Source: an uncultured Allomuricauda sp. (lineage in GTDB: Bacteria; Bacteroidota; Bacteroidia; Flavobacteriales; Flavobacteriaceae). From it: a stretch of 64,000 bases of DNA. The notes below the pieces were generated by a model, which was given only the letters and a program-made list of their open reading frames with translations, had not been told where the DNA came from and ran no database searches. A program made the position numbers and the translations under genes. Numbering within the stretch: position 1 is the first letter of the stretch; each line of letters begins with the position of its first letter. Positions 30,196 through 40,151 of the stretch are shown here, in pieces. Location: NCBI RefSeq assembly GCF_947501165.1, contig NZ_CANMUU010000003.1, positions 1 through 64,000 on the forward strand, in the 5' to 3' direction.

Positions 30196-31284
30196 TCAGT
30201 TATCCTCAAATTTCGTCATAACAAACTCGACTCTTCTATTTTTCCGTCTTGCTTGGTCTGTTAATGTGCTATCCAAAGGTTTTTTGTTCCCGTAGCCTTT
30301 GTATGAGATTCTATCCTTATCCAACCCTAGCTGAATCAAATATTTAGCCACCATATTAGCGCGTTGTTTGGAAAGCTTGCTATTATACTCTTCGGAACCC
30401 ATGTGGTCGGTATGACCGCTTATATCTACTTTCAGGTTAGGATGTTTCGTCAAATAAGAATACACCTCTCTCAGGTTATATTTGGCCTTTGGTAAAAGTT
30501 CAAACTTATCAAAGTCAAAATTCACATGCTCCAAAACATAGCTTTTATTGGGTTTGTATTCTGGCCCTAAATATTCCAAAACCACATTATCTACATAGTA
30601 ATAGGCATACCCTTCTGGTTTTGTTGGGTCTTTTTTGAAGTCCAGATACTTAGTTCCACCATTGCTCTTAAAATTCCCAAGAATTAAATTTTTCTCAAAT
30701 CCCTTGGCCACAATATCCAAGCTTATTTTCATCCAGTCCTGCTTATCTACATAAAAACCCGAATTGGAAAATGATTTGGAATGGGTGGTTTTTACACTTT
30801 GCGAAGAAAGCATTGCATTGGACAATTGTCGTTTGGTATGCACCGAAAGTGGTTTTTCTGAGAAAACTGCGCCCATATCCATTACGGCTCCATCAGATTT
30901 TTCAGCAAGACTTAAAGAGAGACTTAATCGATAACGATGTCCTTTTTGTAAACTTTCCTTAAGTGGAACTTGAATGTATTCGCGATAGTCTTTCGGCGCA
31001 AATAAATAAAGTCCTATGTAGCCATCACCTTCAAAAGTTTCCTGTTTCCCTTTGAAATTCATAGGGATACCCAACTTGGTCTTGCTACAAACATTAAAGT
31101 AATCGGTAGTACCCAAGGTAGGGGCATTCCAATATTCGGTGTCCTTGTTGAGGTTGCTCATTTTGACGGGACATTCCACAAAATCCTCAAACCCACCGTT
31201 GTGAACAAGATTCTCTGCCTTCTGGGCAAAAAGCATTGTAGAAAGCAGACCAAAGCACATTATTTGAATGAACTGTAATCGCAT
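30196..31284 (-). CDS. OmpA-domain envelope protein, paralogue 2
   Basis: A 362-residue exported protein (signal MRLQFIQIMCFGLLSTMLFAQ). It shares its layout with the gene at 28616: NLVHNGGFEDFVECPVKMSNL at the N-terminus, a middle beta-rich domain with KGFEKNLILGNFKSNGGTKYL, then a standard OmpA domain: NFDFDKFELLPKAKYNL, ISGHTDHMGSEEYN (GHTD at 290-293), LSKQRANMVAKYL and RRKNRRVEFVM. It probably binds peptidoglycan non-covalently. Confidence 0.9.
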   Translation of the reverse strand: MRLQFIQIMCFGLLSTMLFAQKAENLVHNGGFEDFVECPVKMSNLNKDTEYWNAPTLGTTDYFNVCSKTKLGIPMNFKGKQETFEGDGYIGLYLFAPKDYREYIQVPLKESLQKGHRYRLSLSLSLAEKSDGAVMDMGAVFSEKPLSVHTKRQLSNAMLSSQSVKTTHSKSFSNSGFYVDKQDWMKISLDIVAKGFEKNLILGNFKSNGGTKYLDFKKDPTKPEGYAYYYVDNVVLEYLGPEYKPNKSYVLEHVNFDFDKFELLPKAKYNLREVYSYLTKHPNLKVDISGHTDHMGSEEYNSKLSKQRANMVAKYLIQLGLDKDRISYKGYGNKKPLDSTLTDQARRKNRRVEFVMTKFEDN

Positions 31285-31376
31285 GATTTCACGTTCAGAT
31301 TTGGGTCTCTAGACTGGAAAAAGGTTCATCTAGAGCTAATCATAACGATTTTCTTAACTTTTTATTGCCCTTTTTC

Positions 31377-33128
31377 CTACAAATCAAACTTATAGGAGAC
31401 ACCCGCTAGAGCCTGAAAAGTCTGAACTCTAAAGTTCGCCCAACGCTGATAATCGTTGTTGGCAATATTGGAAGCTTTTACAAAAATGGAAAGTTGTTCA
31501 TTAAATCGATATCCGGCATGTGCGTTTACATCAAAGAAACCATCTAAAGTCAGAATTACATCCGAAGGTATGGGAGGCAGCGGACCAGCAACGACTTGCC
31601 TATCCAAATCTTCACGTTCTCCAACATAAAATAGATTAGCGCCAAAAAACCATTGTTCTGAAATTTGATAATCCATGAATAAGGATCCTTTAATAGAAGG
31701 TAGATTCCATGCCGGATTATCGGTTTCGGTATCATAATCATAGAATTCAGCATTGACACCCAAAGAAAAATTACGATTTACATCTATATTAAGCTCTCCA
31801 AAGACACCCAAGGTTTTGATGTCATCATAAAAAACTTGAAACGAATTGCCCAAAAAATAACCCTCTTCTTCGTTTCTGGCCAGATTCTCTGGATTCAACA
31901 AAAAGAGTGGTCGCCTGTTTTCGGCTGTGTAGGATCCTTTTATGTTATATCCCACACTAGGCAATAGTTGACCTTTTAGACCCAGATACCCTTCGTATTG
32001 TTGGTCTGTGGGTTGAATATCCAATGTGGGTGAAACATATGGATTCTCCTGAACAAAATCATAATAGGAATTCTGTCTAAGTTCGCCTTCTACTCCTCCA
32101 TAGGCAATTACGGTTTCATCAACCAAGCGATACGAAGCAGTTACCGCTGGATAAATAAAAAAGTTACTATCCGAGTTTTCGGTATCCAACCCGTATACAA
32201 TATTTGCCCCTAAATTTAGGGTCAAATCATCTCGAAGAATCAACAAACTTGGGTTTACCCCTACCTGAAAATGGCTGTAATCAATCCCTGATTCATTCGT
32301 TGCACTGTTCAAAGAAGCATTTTCAAAACTACCGCTCACATAATCAAACTTGGTCTTTATAGTCACCAATTCTTCTGTGATAGGTAACTCAATCGTCGGT
32401 TCCAGTACCACCCTATTTTCCCCAGAATCGGTTGCATCCCAAAACCTGCGCAACAAAACGGTTCCCTTTTTAAAAAAAGAATCCTCCAAGCTTAAGTTCC
32501 CGGTAGCTTGGGCATTGAAGTAATTCTGGGTTTCGTCCAAGGGAATAAGTATGGTTTCATCAAACTCTTCCAGCTCTACACCATACCAATTATATAGTTG
32601 ATGTTGAAGACCAAGTCCTATGTCCCAATCCATATCCCTATCCTTTTTGGCATAGGAAACATCCACTTTTGTATTGTAAAAGTCGGCATCCAGCGGTGTA
32701 GACTCAATGTCACCCCGGGAAGAATGATGGCTTAGACCTACATCCAACAAGTTTTCACCTCTATTGAACTCGCGACTGGTATACAAATCGACCATGGCAT
32801 TGTTGAAATTCCCCAAACCTATTGAAGCATAGGAATTATACAAGGTAGGTGGGGGCGTTTTCTTAACTCGCGATGCCCTGCCCTTGGCGGGTGTGAAGGT
32901 AGAAGCCACAGGGACGGAAAAAATGCTGTAATTGATTTTCTTCTTTTGAAGTACAATGGAATCATCCAAAGTTGGGTTTGATTTTAGTTTAAAGGCATCT
33001 GAAACAGTTGGGGAGTAGGGCTTAACAACCGTTACTGTTTCAGTGCCTATATCCTTGGTTTCTTGGGCCAAAACAGGACCCAAAAGGCTCAAAAAAATTA
33101 TGGAAAATATAGTGGTTCTCTTTCGCAT
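31377..33128 (-). CDS. Outer-membrane beta-barrel related to TonB-dependent receptors, no plug visible
   Basis: A 583-residue protein starting MRKRTTIFSIIFLSLLGPVLAQ, a signal peptide. The in-frame ATG at 33149 would add seven residues before it. After a short stretch GTETVTVVKPYSPTVSDAFKLK comes a run of alternating strands (SYASIGLGNFNNAMVDLYTSREFNRGENLLDVGL) through to the C-terminal AGVSYKFDL, typical of TonB-receptor barrels. No 150-residue plug domain fits between signal and barrel. It follows the large TPR gene by 10 bp, so the two probably work together at the outer membrane. Substrate unknown. Confidence 0.8.
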   Translation of the reverse strand: MRKRTTIFSIIFLSLLGPVLAQETKDIGTETVTVVKPYSPTVSDAFKLKSNPTLDDSIVLQKKKINYSIFSVPVASTFTPAKGRASRVKKTPPPTLYNSYASIGLGNFNNAMVDLYTSREFNRGENLLDVGLSHHSSRGDIESTPLDADFYNTKVDVSYAKKDRDMDWDIGLGLQHQLYNWYGVELEEFDETILIPLDETQNYFNAQATGNLSLEDSFFKKGTVLLRRFWDATDSGENRVVLEPTIELPITEELVTIKTKFDYVSGSFENASLNSATNESGIDYSHFQVGVNPSLLILRDDLTLNLGANIVYGLDTENSDSNFFIYPAVTASYRLVDETVIAYGGVEGELRQNSYYDFVQENPYVSPTLDIQPTDQQYEGYLGLKGQLLPSVGYNIKGSYTAENRRPLFLLNPENLARNEEEGYFLGNSFQVFYDDIKTLGVFGELNIDVNRNFSLGVNAEFYDYDTETDNPAWNLPSIKGSLFMDYQISEQWFFGANLFYVGEREDLDRQVVAGPLPPIPSDVILTLDGFFDVNAHAGYRFNEQLSIFVKASNIANNDYQRWANFRVQTFQALAGVSYKFDL

Positions 33129-33138
33129 CGTATTCTGA

Positions 33139-36100
33139 TTAATTGCCATTAGGGTCCACGGAAGAATTTCGTTGTGACTCTCTGGACTTGATTATGGACA
33201 ATTCTCCTTGAGCTTCCGCTACCAACTCCTCGTATTCCGAAAAATTGGAAATGACACTTTCCAAAATGTAGGTGGCTTGAAAGGCATCGTTCAAAGCATA
33301 AAAATTCTTGGCCATAATAACCAGCCCTTTTCCCGCCCATTCTTTATACGCAGCATAATCCTTGGCCAATTTTTGTACAGAAGCATTGGAAGCTTCAAAA
33401 TCTTGTGCTTTATTTTTAAAATATGCATCATAATACCAGGCTTCGGCAGCCAATTCTCCAGTAGCAATTTTTTTGACCTTGGCAAAAGCAGTTTCTGCTA
33501 AGTTTTCATCTCCAGTTTCAATGGCTGACCTGGCTATCATTATTTGGGCATCACTCTTAATACGATTATCAATCTTTGATGCGGCCAATACCTTCTCGGC
33601 ATAGGCAATCGTTAAATCATAATTCTTCTTTCCATAAAAACCCTTCATTAAATTGGACTGGGCGAAAGTTCTATTTTGAGATATTTCGGCCGTTTCTTCC
33701 AATTGTTCCAAATAGGGAATTGCACTATTGTAGTCTTCCCTTGCCACATAAATCTCACAAACACGAGTCAGTGCTTGTTCTTGATATTCGCCTCCACTGT
33801 CTGCAACTGTTTTAAAGAAGGGAAGCGCTCTTTCTTTTTCACCTTTGCTGAAATAGATTTGAGCAATGTTAAAATTGACCTGAAGTGCATGCACTCCATT
33901 TGGGAATTCTTTGATGTAATCTTGAAACCCTTTCAGTGCTGTATTAGTGTTTCCTTCGGCATATTTCCTGTCTGCAGCTTCAAAACTGGCATTTTCCAAC
34001 TCAGAATCTGTAACCTCAACAAAATCCAGATTTCTGGCCCAAGTTGCATACTCGCTTACCCTTCCCTCATCAATATAGACCAGTTTGGCTGTAGCTACCG
34101 CTTGTTTTGCCTCTGAAGTTTTTGGATATTTTTCCACAACACGCTTTAATTTAGTGAGCGCTTCATCATTTCGATTAGCGTTGTAGTGTACTAAACCCTG
34201 ACGCAGCAGCGCTCTTGGCGCGAACTTGCTTCTAGCATATTCTTCCACCAATCTATCATAAATTTGAAGTCCCTCTCTTTCTTGACCTGATTTTACATAG
34301 GAATTTCCCAATTCAAAGAGTGCGTCGTCCCTTAAGGATGATTTTGGGTTTAATCGAAGAAAGTCATTTAACCCTTTAATTTTGGACGAAGCATTTCCCA
34401 AGAAACCATCACACAAGGCTTTTTGAAAAGTGGCGTAGTCCCTCTCTGGTCCATTTAACTTAGAACCTGAATCATATGCTTTTTTGGCCAAACTATATCG
34501 GCTTGTCACAAAATAACTGTCCCCCAATCTAAGATAACTATCTGCTCGCTTGGTATCTTCCGCGGTTTCGGAACCCGCCATTCTTTTAAATAGGGTAACG
34601 GCACTATTGTACTCCTTCAGTTTAAAATGGCAGTATCCCAAATTATAGTCCAATTCTTCGTACTCAGTTAAGGATTTTGCAGCAGGCAGCTTTTGAAATT
34701 TTGCAAAACCGGATAGTGCATCTTCAAACCTATTAAGACGATATGCAGACTCGGCTTTCCAAAACTCTGCTCTAGCTTCAAAAGCTTTGTTTTCAGGATT
34801 CTTTAGAGATTTTGAAAATCGTTCATTCGCATTTTCGTAATCGCCTTCCAAAAAAAGCTCAATGCCTCTATAAAAAGCAACTTTTTGATAGGTTTCCTTG
34901 CTGGCATAATTCTGGTTTTCCTCCAACAGGGTCATAGCGCCTTCAAAATTTTTAGAAGTGATATAGGAATCCACCAACAATTCCTGAATTTCTTGCTGAT
35001 ACTCATCCTTAGGATAAGCGTCTAAATAGGATTTTAATACCTGCGGAACAGGTTCGTAGGGGTTTCCTATTTCGTAACTCAATCGGGCATAGTTCAATAG
35101 CGCATCCTTTTGTATTTCAGGACTAAACTCCATTTCCGAAGCATTTTTGAATGCATTGAGAGCCTCGGTTTTTTGGTCTAGGTTCAAATAACATTCAGCC
35201 AAATGGTAGTACGCATTTTGGGATACATTGTTGGTCCCTCCTATAATCTTATTGAACTGTTTGATGGCATTTTCATAATCCCCTTGTTTGTAAAAACTAT
35301 ATCCAATCAAGTAATAATCGGTATTACTGAAACGGCCTCGTTTGCCCCTATACTTTTGTAGATACGGAATGGCCTCGTTATACTGTTTTAAGTTGAAATA
35401 GCTTTCCCCTATAATTTTGTTAAGCTCAGATACTTCCTTTCTATCTGATTTTGCAAGCTGTTTTTTGGCCATAGCAATGGCCTCTTCAAAATTTCCCAAC
35501 TTGAAATTAAGGTCGGCCTGATAATAGGATAGTTTTTCATTGAGTAGCTCAGGATCTGTGATTTGGTCGAAACGTGCACTTGCTTCATTGTAATCATCCT
35601 GTTCATATGCAATGTATCCTAAATAATATTTGGCTTGGGAGCCATATTTCTGAGAAGTACTTACCTTACTGAGGTATCTCTCCGCCTCTTTTGGTCTTTT
35701 GGAAGCATATAAAGAATAACCGTTATTAAAATTGAACCGCTCTTTGTCATTTGATGACATGGTAGAAACATCCACTTTCTTGTACCACTTTAAGGCATAT
35801 GGGTATTTCCCGGTTTCAAAATAATAATCGGCCACATCCAAAAATGCAGAATTACGTTTTGTGGAAGTTGGATATCGTTCTACAAATTCCTCCATCATTT
35901 TATCTGCTCCCCTTTGATTCAGTCGAATAGCTGCATTCGCGGAATAATATGCACTATTCGCTTCAGTTTCGTTATCCTTGGTGGTTGATTTAACCTGTTC
36001 AAAAATAGATTGGGCAGCCTGATACTGTTGATTGTTATAAAGGTTCAGGGCATCTTGAAAAGCCTTGTCCTCATGATAAAAAACTTTGGTTTCCTGAGCA

Positions 36101-36159
36101 GAGGCAGCAAAAAATATACCCAGAATAACGGGTATTAAAAAGAGGTTTTTTCGATACAT
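33139..36159 (-). CDS. Large tetratricopeptide-repeat envelope protein
   Basis: A 1006-residue exported protein (signal ending FFAASAQ) made of about two dozen TPR-like units, e.g. YPYALKWYKKVDVSTMSSNDKERFNFNNGY, KQYNEAIPYLQKYRGKRG, LYFDEGRVSEYATW and PNGVHALQVNFNIAQIYF. These include YbgF/BamD-like repeats. No enzymatic domain is present. It is likely a periplasmic scaffold; co-transcription with the barrel gene suggests the two form one assembly. Similar TPR-plus-barrel pairs occur in flavobacteria but I know of no established function. Confidence 0.85.
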   Translation of the reverse strand: MYRKNLFLIPVILGIFFAASAQETKVFYHEDKAFQDALNLYNNQQYQAAQSIFEQVKSTTKDNETEANSAYYSANAAIRLNQRGADKMMEEFVERYPTSTKRNSAFLDVADYYFETGKYPYALKWYKKVDVSTMSSNDKERFNFNNGYSLYASKRPKEAERYLSKVSTSQKYGSQAKYYLGYIAYEQDDYNEASARFDQITDPELLNEKLSYYQADLNFKLGNFEEAIAMAKKQLAKSDRKEVSELNKIIGESYFNLKQYNEAIPYLQKYRGKRGRFSNTDYYLIGYSFYKQGDYENAIKQFNKIIGGTNNVSQNAYYHLAECYLNLDQKTEALNAFKNASEMEFSPEIQKDALLNYARLSYEIGNPYEPVPQVLKSYLDAYPKDEYQQEIQELLVDSYITSKNFEGAMTLLEENQNYASKETYQKVAFYRGIELFLEGDYENANERFSKSLKNPENKAFEARAEFWKAESAYRLNRFEDALSGFAKFQKLPAAKSLTEYEELDYNLGYCHFKLKEYNSAVTLFKRMAGSETAEDTKRADSYLRLGDSYFVTSRYSLAKKAYDSGSKLNGPERDYATFQKALCDGFLGNASSKIKGLNDFLRLNPKSSLRDDALFELGNSYVKSGQEREGLQIYDRLVEEYARSKFAPRALLRQGLVHYNANRNDEALTKLKRVVEKYPKTSEAKQAVATAKLVYIDEGRVSEYATWARNLDFVEVTDSELENASFEAADRKYAEGNTNTALKGFQDYIKEFPNGVHALQVNFNIAQIYFSKGEKERALPFFKTVADSGGEYQEQALTRVCEIYVAREDYNSAIPYLEQLEETAEISQNRTFAQSNLMKGFYGKKNYDLTIAYAEKVLAASKIDNRIKSDAQIMIARSAIETGDENLAETAFAKVKKIATGELAAEAWYYDAYFKNKAQDFEASNASVQKLAKDYAAYKEWAGKGLVIMAKNFYALNDAFQATYILESVISNFSEYEELVAEAQGELSIIKSRESQRNSSVDPNGN

Positions 36160-36306
36160 AGTGTTCTACGCTGTTTCTCGATTGACTTTTACCATAACGT
36201 CAAAATCTACGCCAAAGTATGTAATTACATTTTTGAAAATGAATTTGGTTATCCCGAACAAGATAAAATTTTAGAACTTAGTACCTTTAGTTTTTAAAGC
36301 TCCATT

Positions 36307-36990
36307 ATGTCCGAAACCATTGTTCAATTAGAAGACGTTGCGGTTTTTCAACGAGAAAACCTAATTCTGAATCAAATCAATCTTGAGGTTAAAAAAGGGG
36401 AGTTTGTGTATGTAATAGGAAAAACCGGAAGCGGCAAAAGTAGTTTCATGAAGACGCTTTATGCCGATTTACCCTTAAAACAGGGCAAAGGTAAGATCGT
36501 AGATTTCGACCTAAAGACCATGCAAGAAAAAGAAATCCCTTTTCTCCGAAGAAAATTGGGCATTGTTTTTCAGGATTTCAAACTATTACCGGATAGAAAT
36601 ATAAACAACAACCTAAAATTTGTGCTTAAGGCTACTGGATGGACGGACACTGGTAAGATGGAAAACAAAATTGAGGAAGTTTTAGAAAAGGTGGGCATGA
36701 AAACCAAAGGTTTTAAATTTCCACATGAGCTCTCGGGTGGCGAACAACAGCGTGTAGCTATCGCCAGAGCCTTGCTAAACGACCCTGAGTTGATTCTGGC
36801 CGATGAACCAACTGGGAACCTAGACCCGCAAACCAGCGTGGAAGTCATGAAGGTGCTACAGGAAATCAATGAAAACGGGAGAACCATTATTATGGCCACC
36901 CATGATTATGCACTTATTCTCAAGTATCCACACAAAACTTTAAAATGTGATGGAAGTAAGATTTTTGAAGTGATACAAAAAGCAATGTAG
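36307..36990 (+). CDS. ftsE: FtsE-like ABC ATPase
   Basis: A 227-residue ABC ATPase with every motif: Walker [12 protein letters not shown] near 38, Q-loop [16 protein letters not shown] near 90, signature [16 protein letters not shown] near 143 and Walker [17 protein letters not shown] near 163, with the switch histidine in MATHDYALI. The spacing and [11 protein letters not shown] match the FtsE/LolD subgroup, and [14 protein letters not shown] favours FtsE. FtsE energises FtsX to activate wall hydrolases at division; no ftsX is adjacent, which is common in this phylum. Confidence 0.85.
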   Translation: MSETIVQLEDVAVFQRENLILNQINLEVKKGEFVYVIGKTGSGKSSFMKTLYADLPLKQGKGKIVDFDLKTMQEKEIPFLRRKLGIVFQDFKLLPDRNINNNLKFVLKATGWTDTGKMENKIEEVLEKVGMKTKGFKFPHELSGGEQQRVAIARALLNDPELILADEPTGNLDPQTSVEVMKVLQEINENGRTIIMATHDYALILKYPHKTLKCDGSKIFEVIQKAM

Positions 36991-36992
36991 TC

Positions 36993-37409
36993 ATGATTTT
37001 AAAGCAGCAGGATTGTAACAGGGATAAAAGTGTAAATCCTTTTATTGGCATTCTTCTTTTCTTTATTTCCATTGTTCTTATGGCCCTTACCGGACCTTTA
37101 GGATTGATTTACGGCTTTTTAAGACAATTGTTTACCCAAGGTTTTAAGGGAGTTGGTGAATTTGCCTTGGAATTGGCGATTTCCATTGACCAATTGGGCA
37201 ATGTGCTCATGCAACATTTGTTCAATACCCTTTGGATAACTAAAGTAGGTTACAAGTTTGGCAACCGTGACGAAACCATTTCCAGTGCATTGGGAAAAAA
37301 CAAACAACTGGGCACACTAACCGGTTTTGGAAGAGCAATTGATAAAATACTTGATTTAATAGACCCCAACCATTCATTGAATTCAATTGATTACCATATT
37401 GAGCCTTAA
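36993..37409 (+). CDS. Small membrane-associated protein of unknown function
   Basis: A 138-residue product starting 2 bp after ftsE, so in the same operon. Residues 16-45 form one long hydrophobic segment (PFIGILLFFISIVLMALTGP); the next region is moderately hydrophobic, then a soluble tail with FGNRDETISSALGKN and AIDKILDLIDPNHSLNS. I do not recognise the family with confidence; the FGN-x-DETISS-x-LGKN string recalls small Bacteroidota proteins also found in phage or plasmid contexts. No function is proposed. Confidence 0.7.
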   Translation: MILKQQDCNRDKSVNPFIGILLFFISIVLMALTGPLGLIYGFLRQLFTQGFKGVGEFALELAISIDQLGNVLMQHLFNTLWITKVGYKFGNRDETISSALGKNKQLGTLTGFGRAIDKILDLIDPNHSLNSIDYHIEP

Positions 37410-37496
37410 GTCTCACTCAAAAAACACCTTGTCGGATATTCTTTTAACTTTTAAAGATTTTTGTTTCTTTGCCGTATTCAAAAATAAAACCATTGC

Positions 37497-38255
37497 ATGG
37501 AAATTTTAGGCATCGATATTGGCGGCACCGGAATAAAGGGGGCCTTAGTCAATGTGGAGACAGGTGAAATGATCACAGAAAGACATCGAATTCCCACCCC
37601 ATCATCCAGAAAACCGGAAGAAATGGCCGAGGTGGTGGCTCAAATCGTTGAACATTTCAATTACAAAGGTCCTGTCGGTTGTGGGTTTCCAAGTATTGTG
37701 AAAGAGGGGGTCTGCAAATCAGAAGGAAATCTACACAAAAGCTGGGTTGGCGTTAATATTGATGAGCTTTTTACCAAAGCCTCGGGACAACCTTTCACAG
37801 TTTTGAACGATGCCGATGCAGCCGGCTATGCCTCCATGAATTACGGTGTTGGGAAGGGCCGGCAAGGTTTGGTAATTATGATTACCATTGGTACGGGTCT
37901 TGGAAGCGGTGTTTTCCATAATGGGGTGTTGCTTCCAAACTTTGAACTTGGCCAAATTCCCTATAAAAAGTTTAAGAAAATAGAAGATTGGGCTGCTGCT
38001 TCAGCGAAAGAACGTGAAGGTCTCTCCTATGAAAAATGGGGAAGGCGTTTTAATAAGTTTCTAAGATTAGTAGAACTTATTACATCTCCAGACTTGATTA
38101 TCCTTGGAGGAGGTACTTCCAAAAAGTGGAATGAATTCAAGCATCTCATTGATGTGGATTCCGAGGTGGTAAAGGCAGAATTGATGAACAATGCCGGAAT
38201 TATTGGAGCCGCGGTTTCCTGCCTACGCGAACACCACCATGGCCATGTAGTCTAA
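37497..38255 (+). CDS. ppgK: Polyphosphate glucokinase (ROK family)
   Basis: Phosphorylates glucose using polyphosphate. The 252-residue product has the ROK ATP-site start LGIDIGGTGIKGALV, LNDADAAGYA near 102 with the catalytic aspartate, IMITIGTGLGSGVF near 128 and the PPGK-type segment DWAAASAKEREGLSYEKWGRRF followed by LIILGGGTSKKW. The family's zinc-binding ROK signature is absent, as in PpgK. It ends overlapping the typA stop by 4 bp on the other strand. Confidence 0.92.
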   Translation: MEILGIDIGGTGIKGALVNVETGEMITERHRIPTPSSRKPEEMAEVVAQIVEHFNYKGPVGCGFPSIVKEGVCKSEGNLHKSWVGVNIDELFTKASGQPFTVLNDADAAGYASMNYGVGKGRQGLVIMITIGTGLGSGVFHNGVLLPNFELGQIPYKKFKKIEDWAAASAKEREGLSYEKWGRRFNKFLRLVELITSPDLIILGGGTSKKWNEFKHLIDVDSEVVKAELMNNAGIIGAAVSCLREHHHGHVV

Positions 38256-40051
38256 TCTATCTTGTTTCTTTTTCTATCCACTTCTTTCAAGAATATCTTA
38301 CGGATACGAAGATGACTTGGAGTTACTTCTACGTACTCATCCTTTTGAATGTATTCCAAAGCTTCTTCCAATGAAAATTTGATTGCCGGTACAATTTTTG
38401 CCTTATCATCAGCACCAGCCGACCGTACATTGGACAATTTTTTGGTCTTAGTGACATTGATGGTCATATCATCACCTCTTGAATTCTCACCTATCACCTG
38501 TCCTTCATAAATATCCTCCCCTGGGTCAATAAAGAATTTTCCTCTTTCCTGCAGTTTATCAATAGAATATGGTATCGCTGTTCCGTTTTCCATAGAAACC
38601 AATGAACCGTTTATGCGCTGTGCAATATCTCCTTTCAATGGTTGATATTCCAAGAACCGGTGGGCCATAATGGCTTCACCTGCAGTAGCTGTCAACAGTT
38701 GATTTCGTAAGCCAATAATACCTCGGGATGGGATGATAAATTCACAAAGCATCCGAGAACCTTTGGCTTCCATACTGGTCATTTCCCCTTTTCTGATCGA
38801 AACCATCTCAACCGCCTTACCAGAAACTTCTTCTGGCAAATCAATGGTCAAGTGTTCAACTGGCTCACATTTTACCCCATCAATTTCTTTGATAATCACT
38901 TGAGGTTGGCCTATTTGAAGTTCATATCCCTCTCGTCTCATGGTTTCAATCAAAACCGATAAGTGTAGCACTCCTCTACCAAAGACCATGAATTTATCGG
39001 CACTATCCGTTTCTTCAACTCTAAGTGCCAAATTCTTTTCCAGCTCCTTTTCCAAACGTTCCTTGATATGCCTTGAAGTCACAAACTTACCATCCTTTCC
39101 AAAAAATGGGCTGTCGTTGATAGTAAAAAGCATGCTCATGGTAGGTTCATCTATGGCAATTGTCTTTAGTTTTTCCGGATTCTCAAAGTCCGCCACGGTA
39201 TCCCCTATTTCAAAGCCTTCCATACCTACTATGGCACATATATCCCCAGCAACAACCTCCTGTACTTTTTGACGACCTAAACCTTCAAAAGTAAAAAGCT
39301 CCTTCACTCTAGTCTTTACAACAGAACCTTCTCTCTTAACCAAAGAAATTTGTTGCCCCTCTTTTAGGGTTCCTCGCTGCAAACGACCAATAGCGATTCG
39401 TCCTGTAAAAGATGAAAAATCCAATGAAGTGATAAGCATCTGTGTAGAGCCTTCTTCTGGCTTAAACTCTGGAATATGATCAATTACCATATCCAAAAGT
39501 GGTTCAATATTATCTGTAGGTTTTTGCCAATCTTCGCTCATCCAATTCTGCTTGGCAGAGCCGTAAACTGTAGGGAAATCCAATTGCCATTCTTCTGCAC
39601 CCAATTCAAACATTAAATCAAACACTTTCTCATGTACTTCTTCTGGTGTGCAATTCTCTTTATCCACTTTATTGATTACCACACAGGGTTTCAAGCCTAA
39701 ATCAATGGCTTTTTGAAGCACAAATCGAGTTTGAGGCATTGGGCCTTCAAAAGCGTCTACCAAAAGTAGAACCCCATCGGCCATATTGAGTACCCGTTCT
39801 ACCTCACCACCAAAATCGGCGTGACCAGGGGTATCAATAATATTAATTTTAGTGTCCTTATAGATTACTGAAACATTCTTGGAAACAATGGTAATTCCAC
39901 GTTCCCGTTCCAAGTCATTATTATCCAAAATCAGGTCTCCCTTATTCTCATTGTCCCTAAAAAGACGACAATGGTACATAATCTTATCAACCAAGGTAGT
40001 TTTTCCATGGTCGACGTGGGCAATGATGGCAATATTCTTTATTTTGGACAT
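38252..40051 (-). CDS. typA: Ribosome-associated GTPase TypA/BipA
   Basis: A 599-residue translational GTPase. G1 is AHVDHGKTTLVDKI, G2 is ERERGITIVSKN, G3 is DTPGHADFGGEVERV and G4 is VVINKVDKENCTPEEV. Domains II, III and V follow, with the BipA-type C-terminal region MTINVTKTKKLSNVRSAGADDKAKIVPAIKFSLEEALEYI. TypA assists ribosome assembly and stress or cold adaptation. It is transcribed from a clear promoter. Confidence 0.97.
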   Translation of the reverse strand: MSKIKNIAIIAHVDHGKTTLVDKIMYHCRLFRDNENKGDLILDNNDLERERGITIVSKNVSVIYKDTKINIIDTPGHADFGGEVERVLNMADGVLLLVDAFEGPMPQTRFVLQKAIDLGLKPCVVINKVDKENCTPEEVHEKVFDLMFELGAEEWQLDFPTVYGSAKQNWMSEDWQKPTDNIEPLLDMVIDHIPEFKPEEGSTQMLITSLDFSSFTGRIAIGRLQRGTLKEGQQISLVKREGSVVKTRVKELFTFEGLGRQKVQEVVAGDICAIVGMEGFEIGDTVADFENPEKLKTIAIDEPTMSMLFTINDSPFFGKDGKFVTSRHIKERLEKELEKNLALRVEETDSADKFMVFGRGVLHLSVLIETMRREGYELQIGQPQVIIKEIDGVKCEPVEHLTIDLPEEVSGKAVEMVSIRKGEMTSMEAKGSRMLCEFIIPSRGIIGLRNQLLTATAGEAIMAHRFLEYQPLKGDIAQRINGSLVSMENGTAIPYSIDKLQERGKFFIDPGEDIYEGQVIGENSRGDDMTINVTKTKKLSNVRSAGADDKAKIVPAIKFSLEEALEYIQKDEYVEVTPSHLRIRKIFLKEVDRKRNKID

Positions 40052-40070
40052 GTTTCCAGTTTTAAGGCCG

Positions 40071-40103
40071 CAAAGGTACTGCGATTTCTCTACATGGGCA
40101 CAA
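40071..40103 (-). promoter_or_regulatory. Promoter of typA
   Basis: On the minus strand TTG (40103-40101), a 22-bp spacer and TACCTTTG (40078-40071), about 20 bp before the typA ATG. Confidence 0.65.
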
Positions 40104-40151
40104 CTGGAAATGTTTTTTTTATGTTATTGATTCTTAGGTGTTTCAGATACA

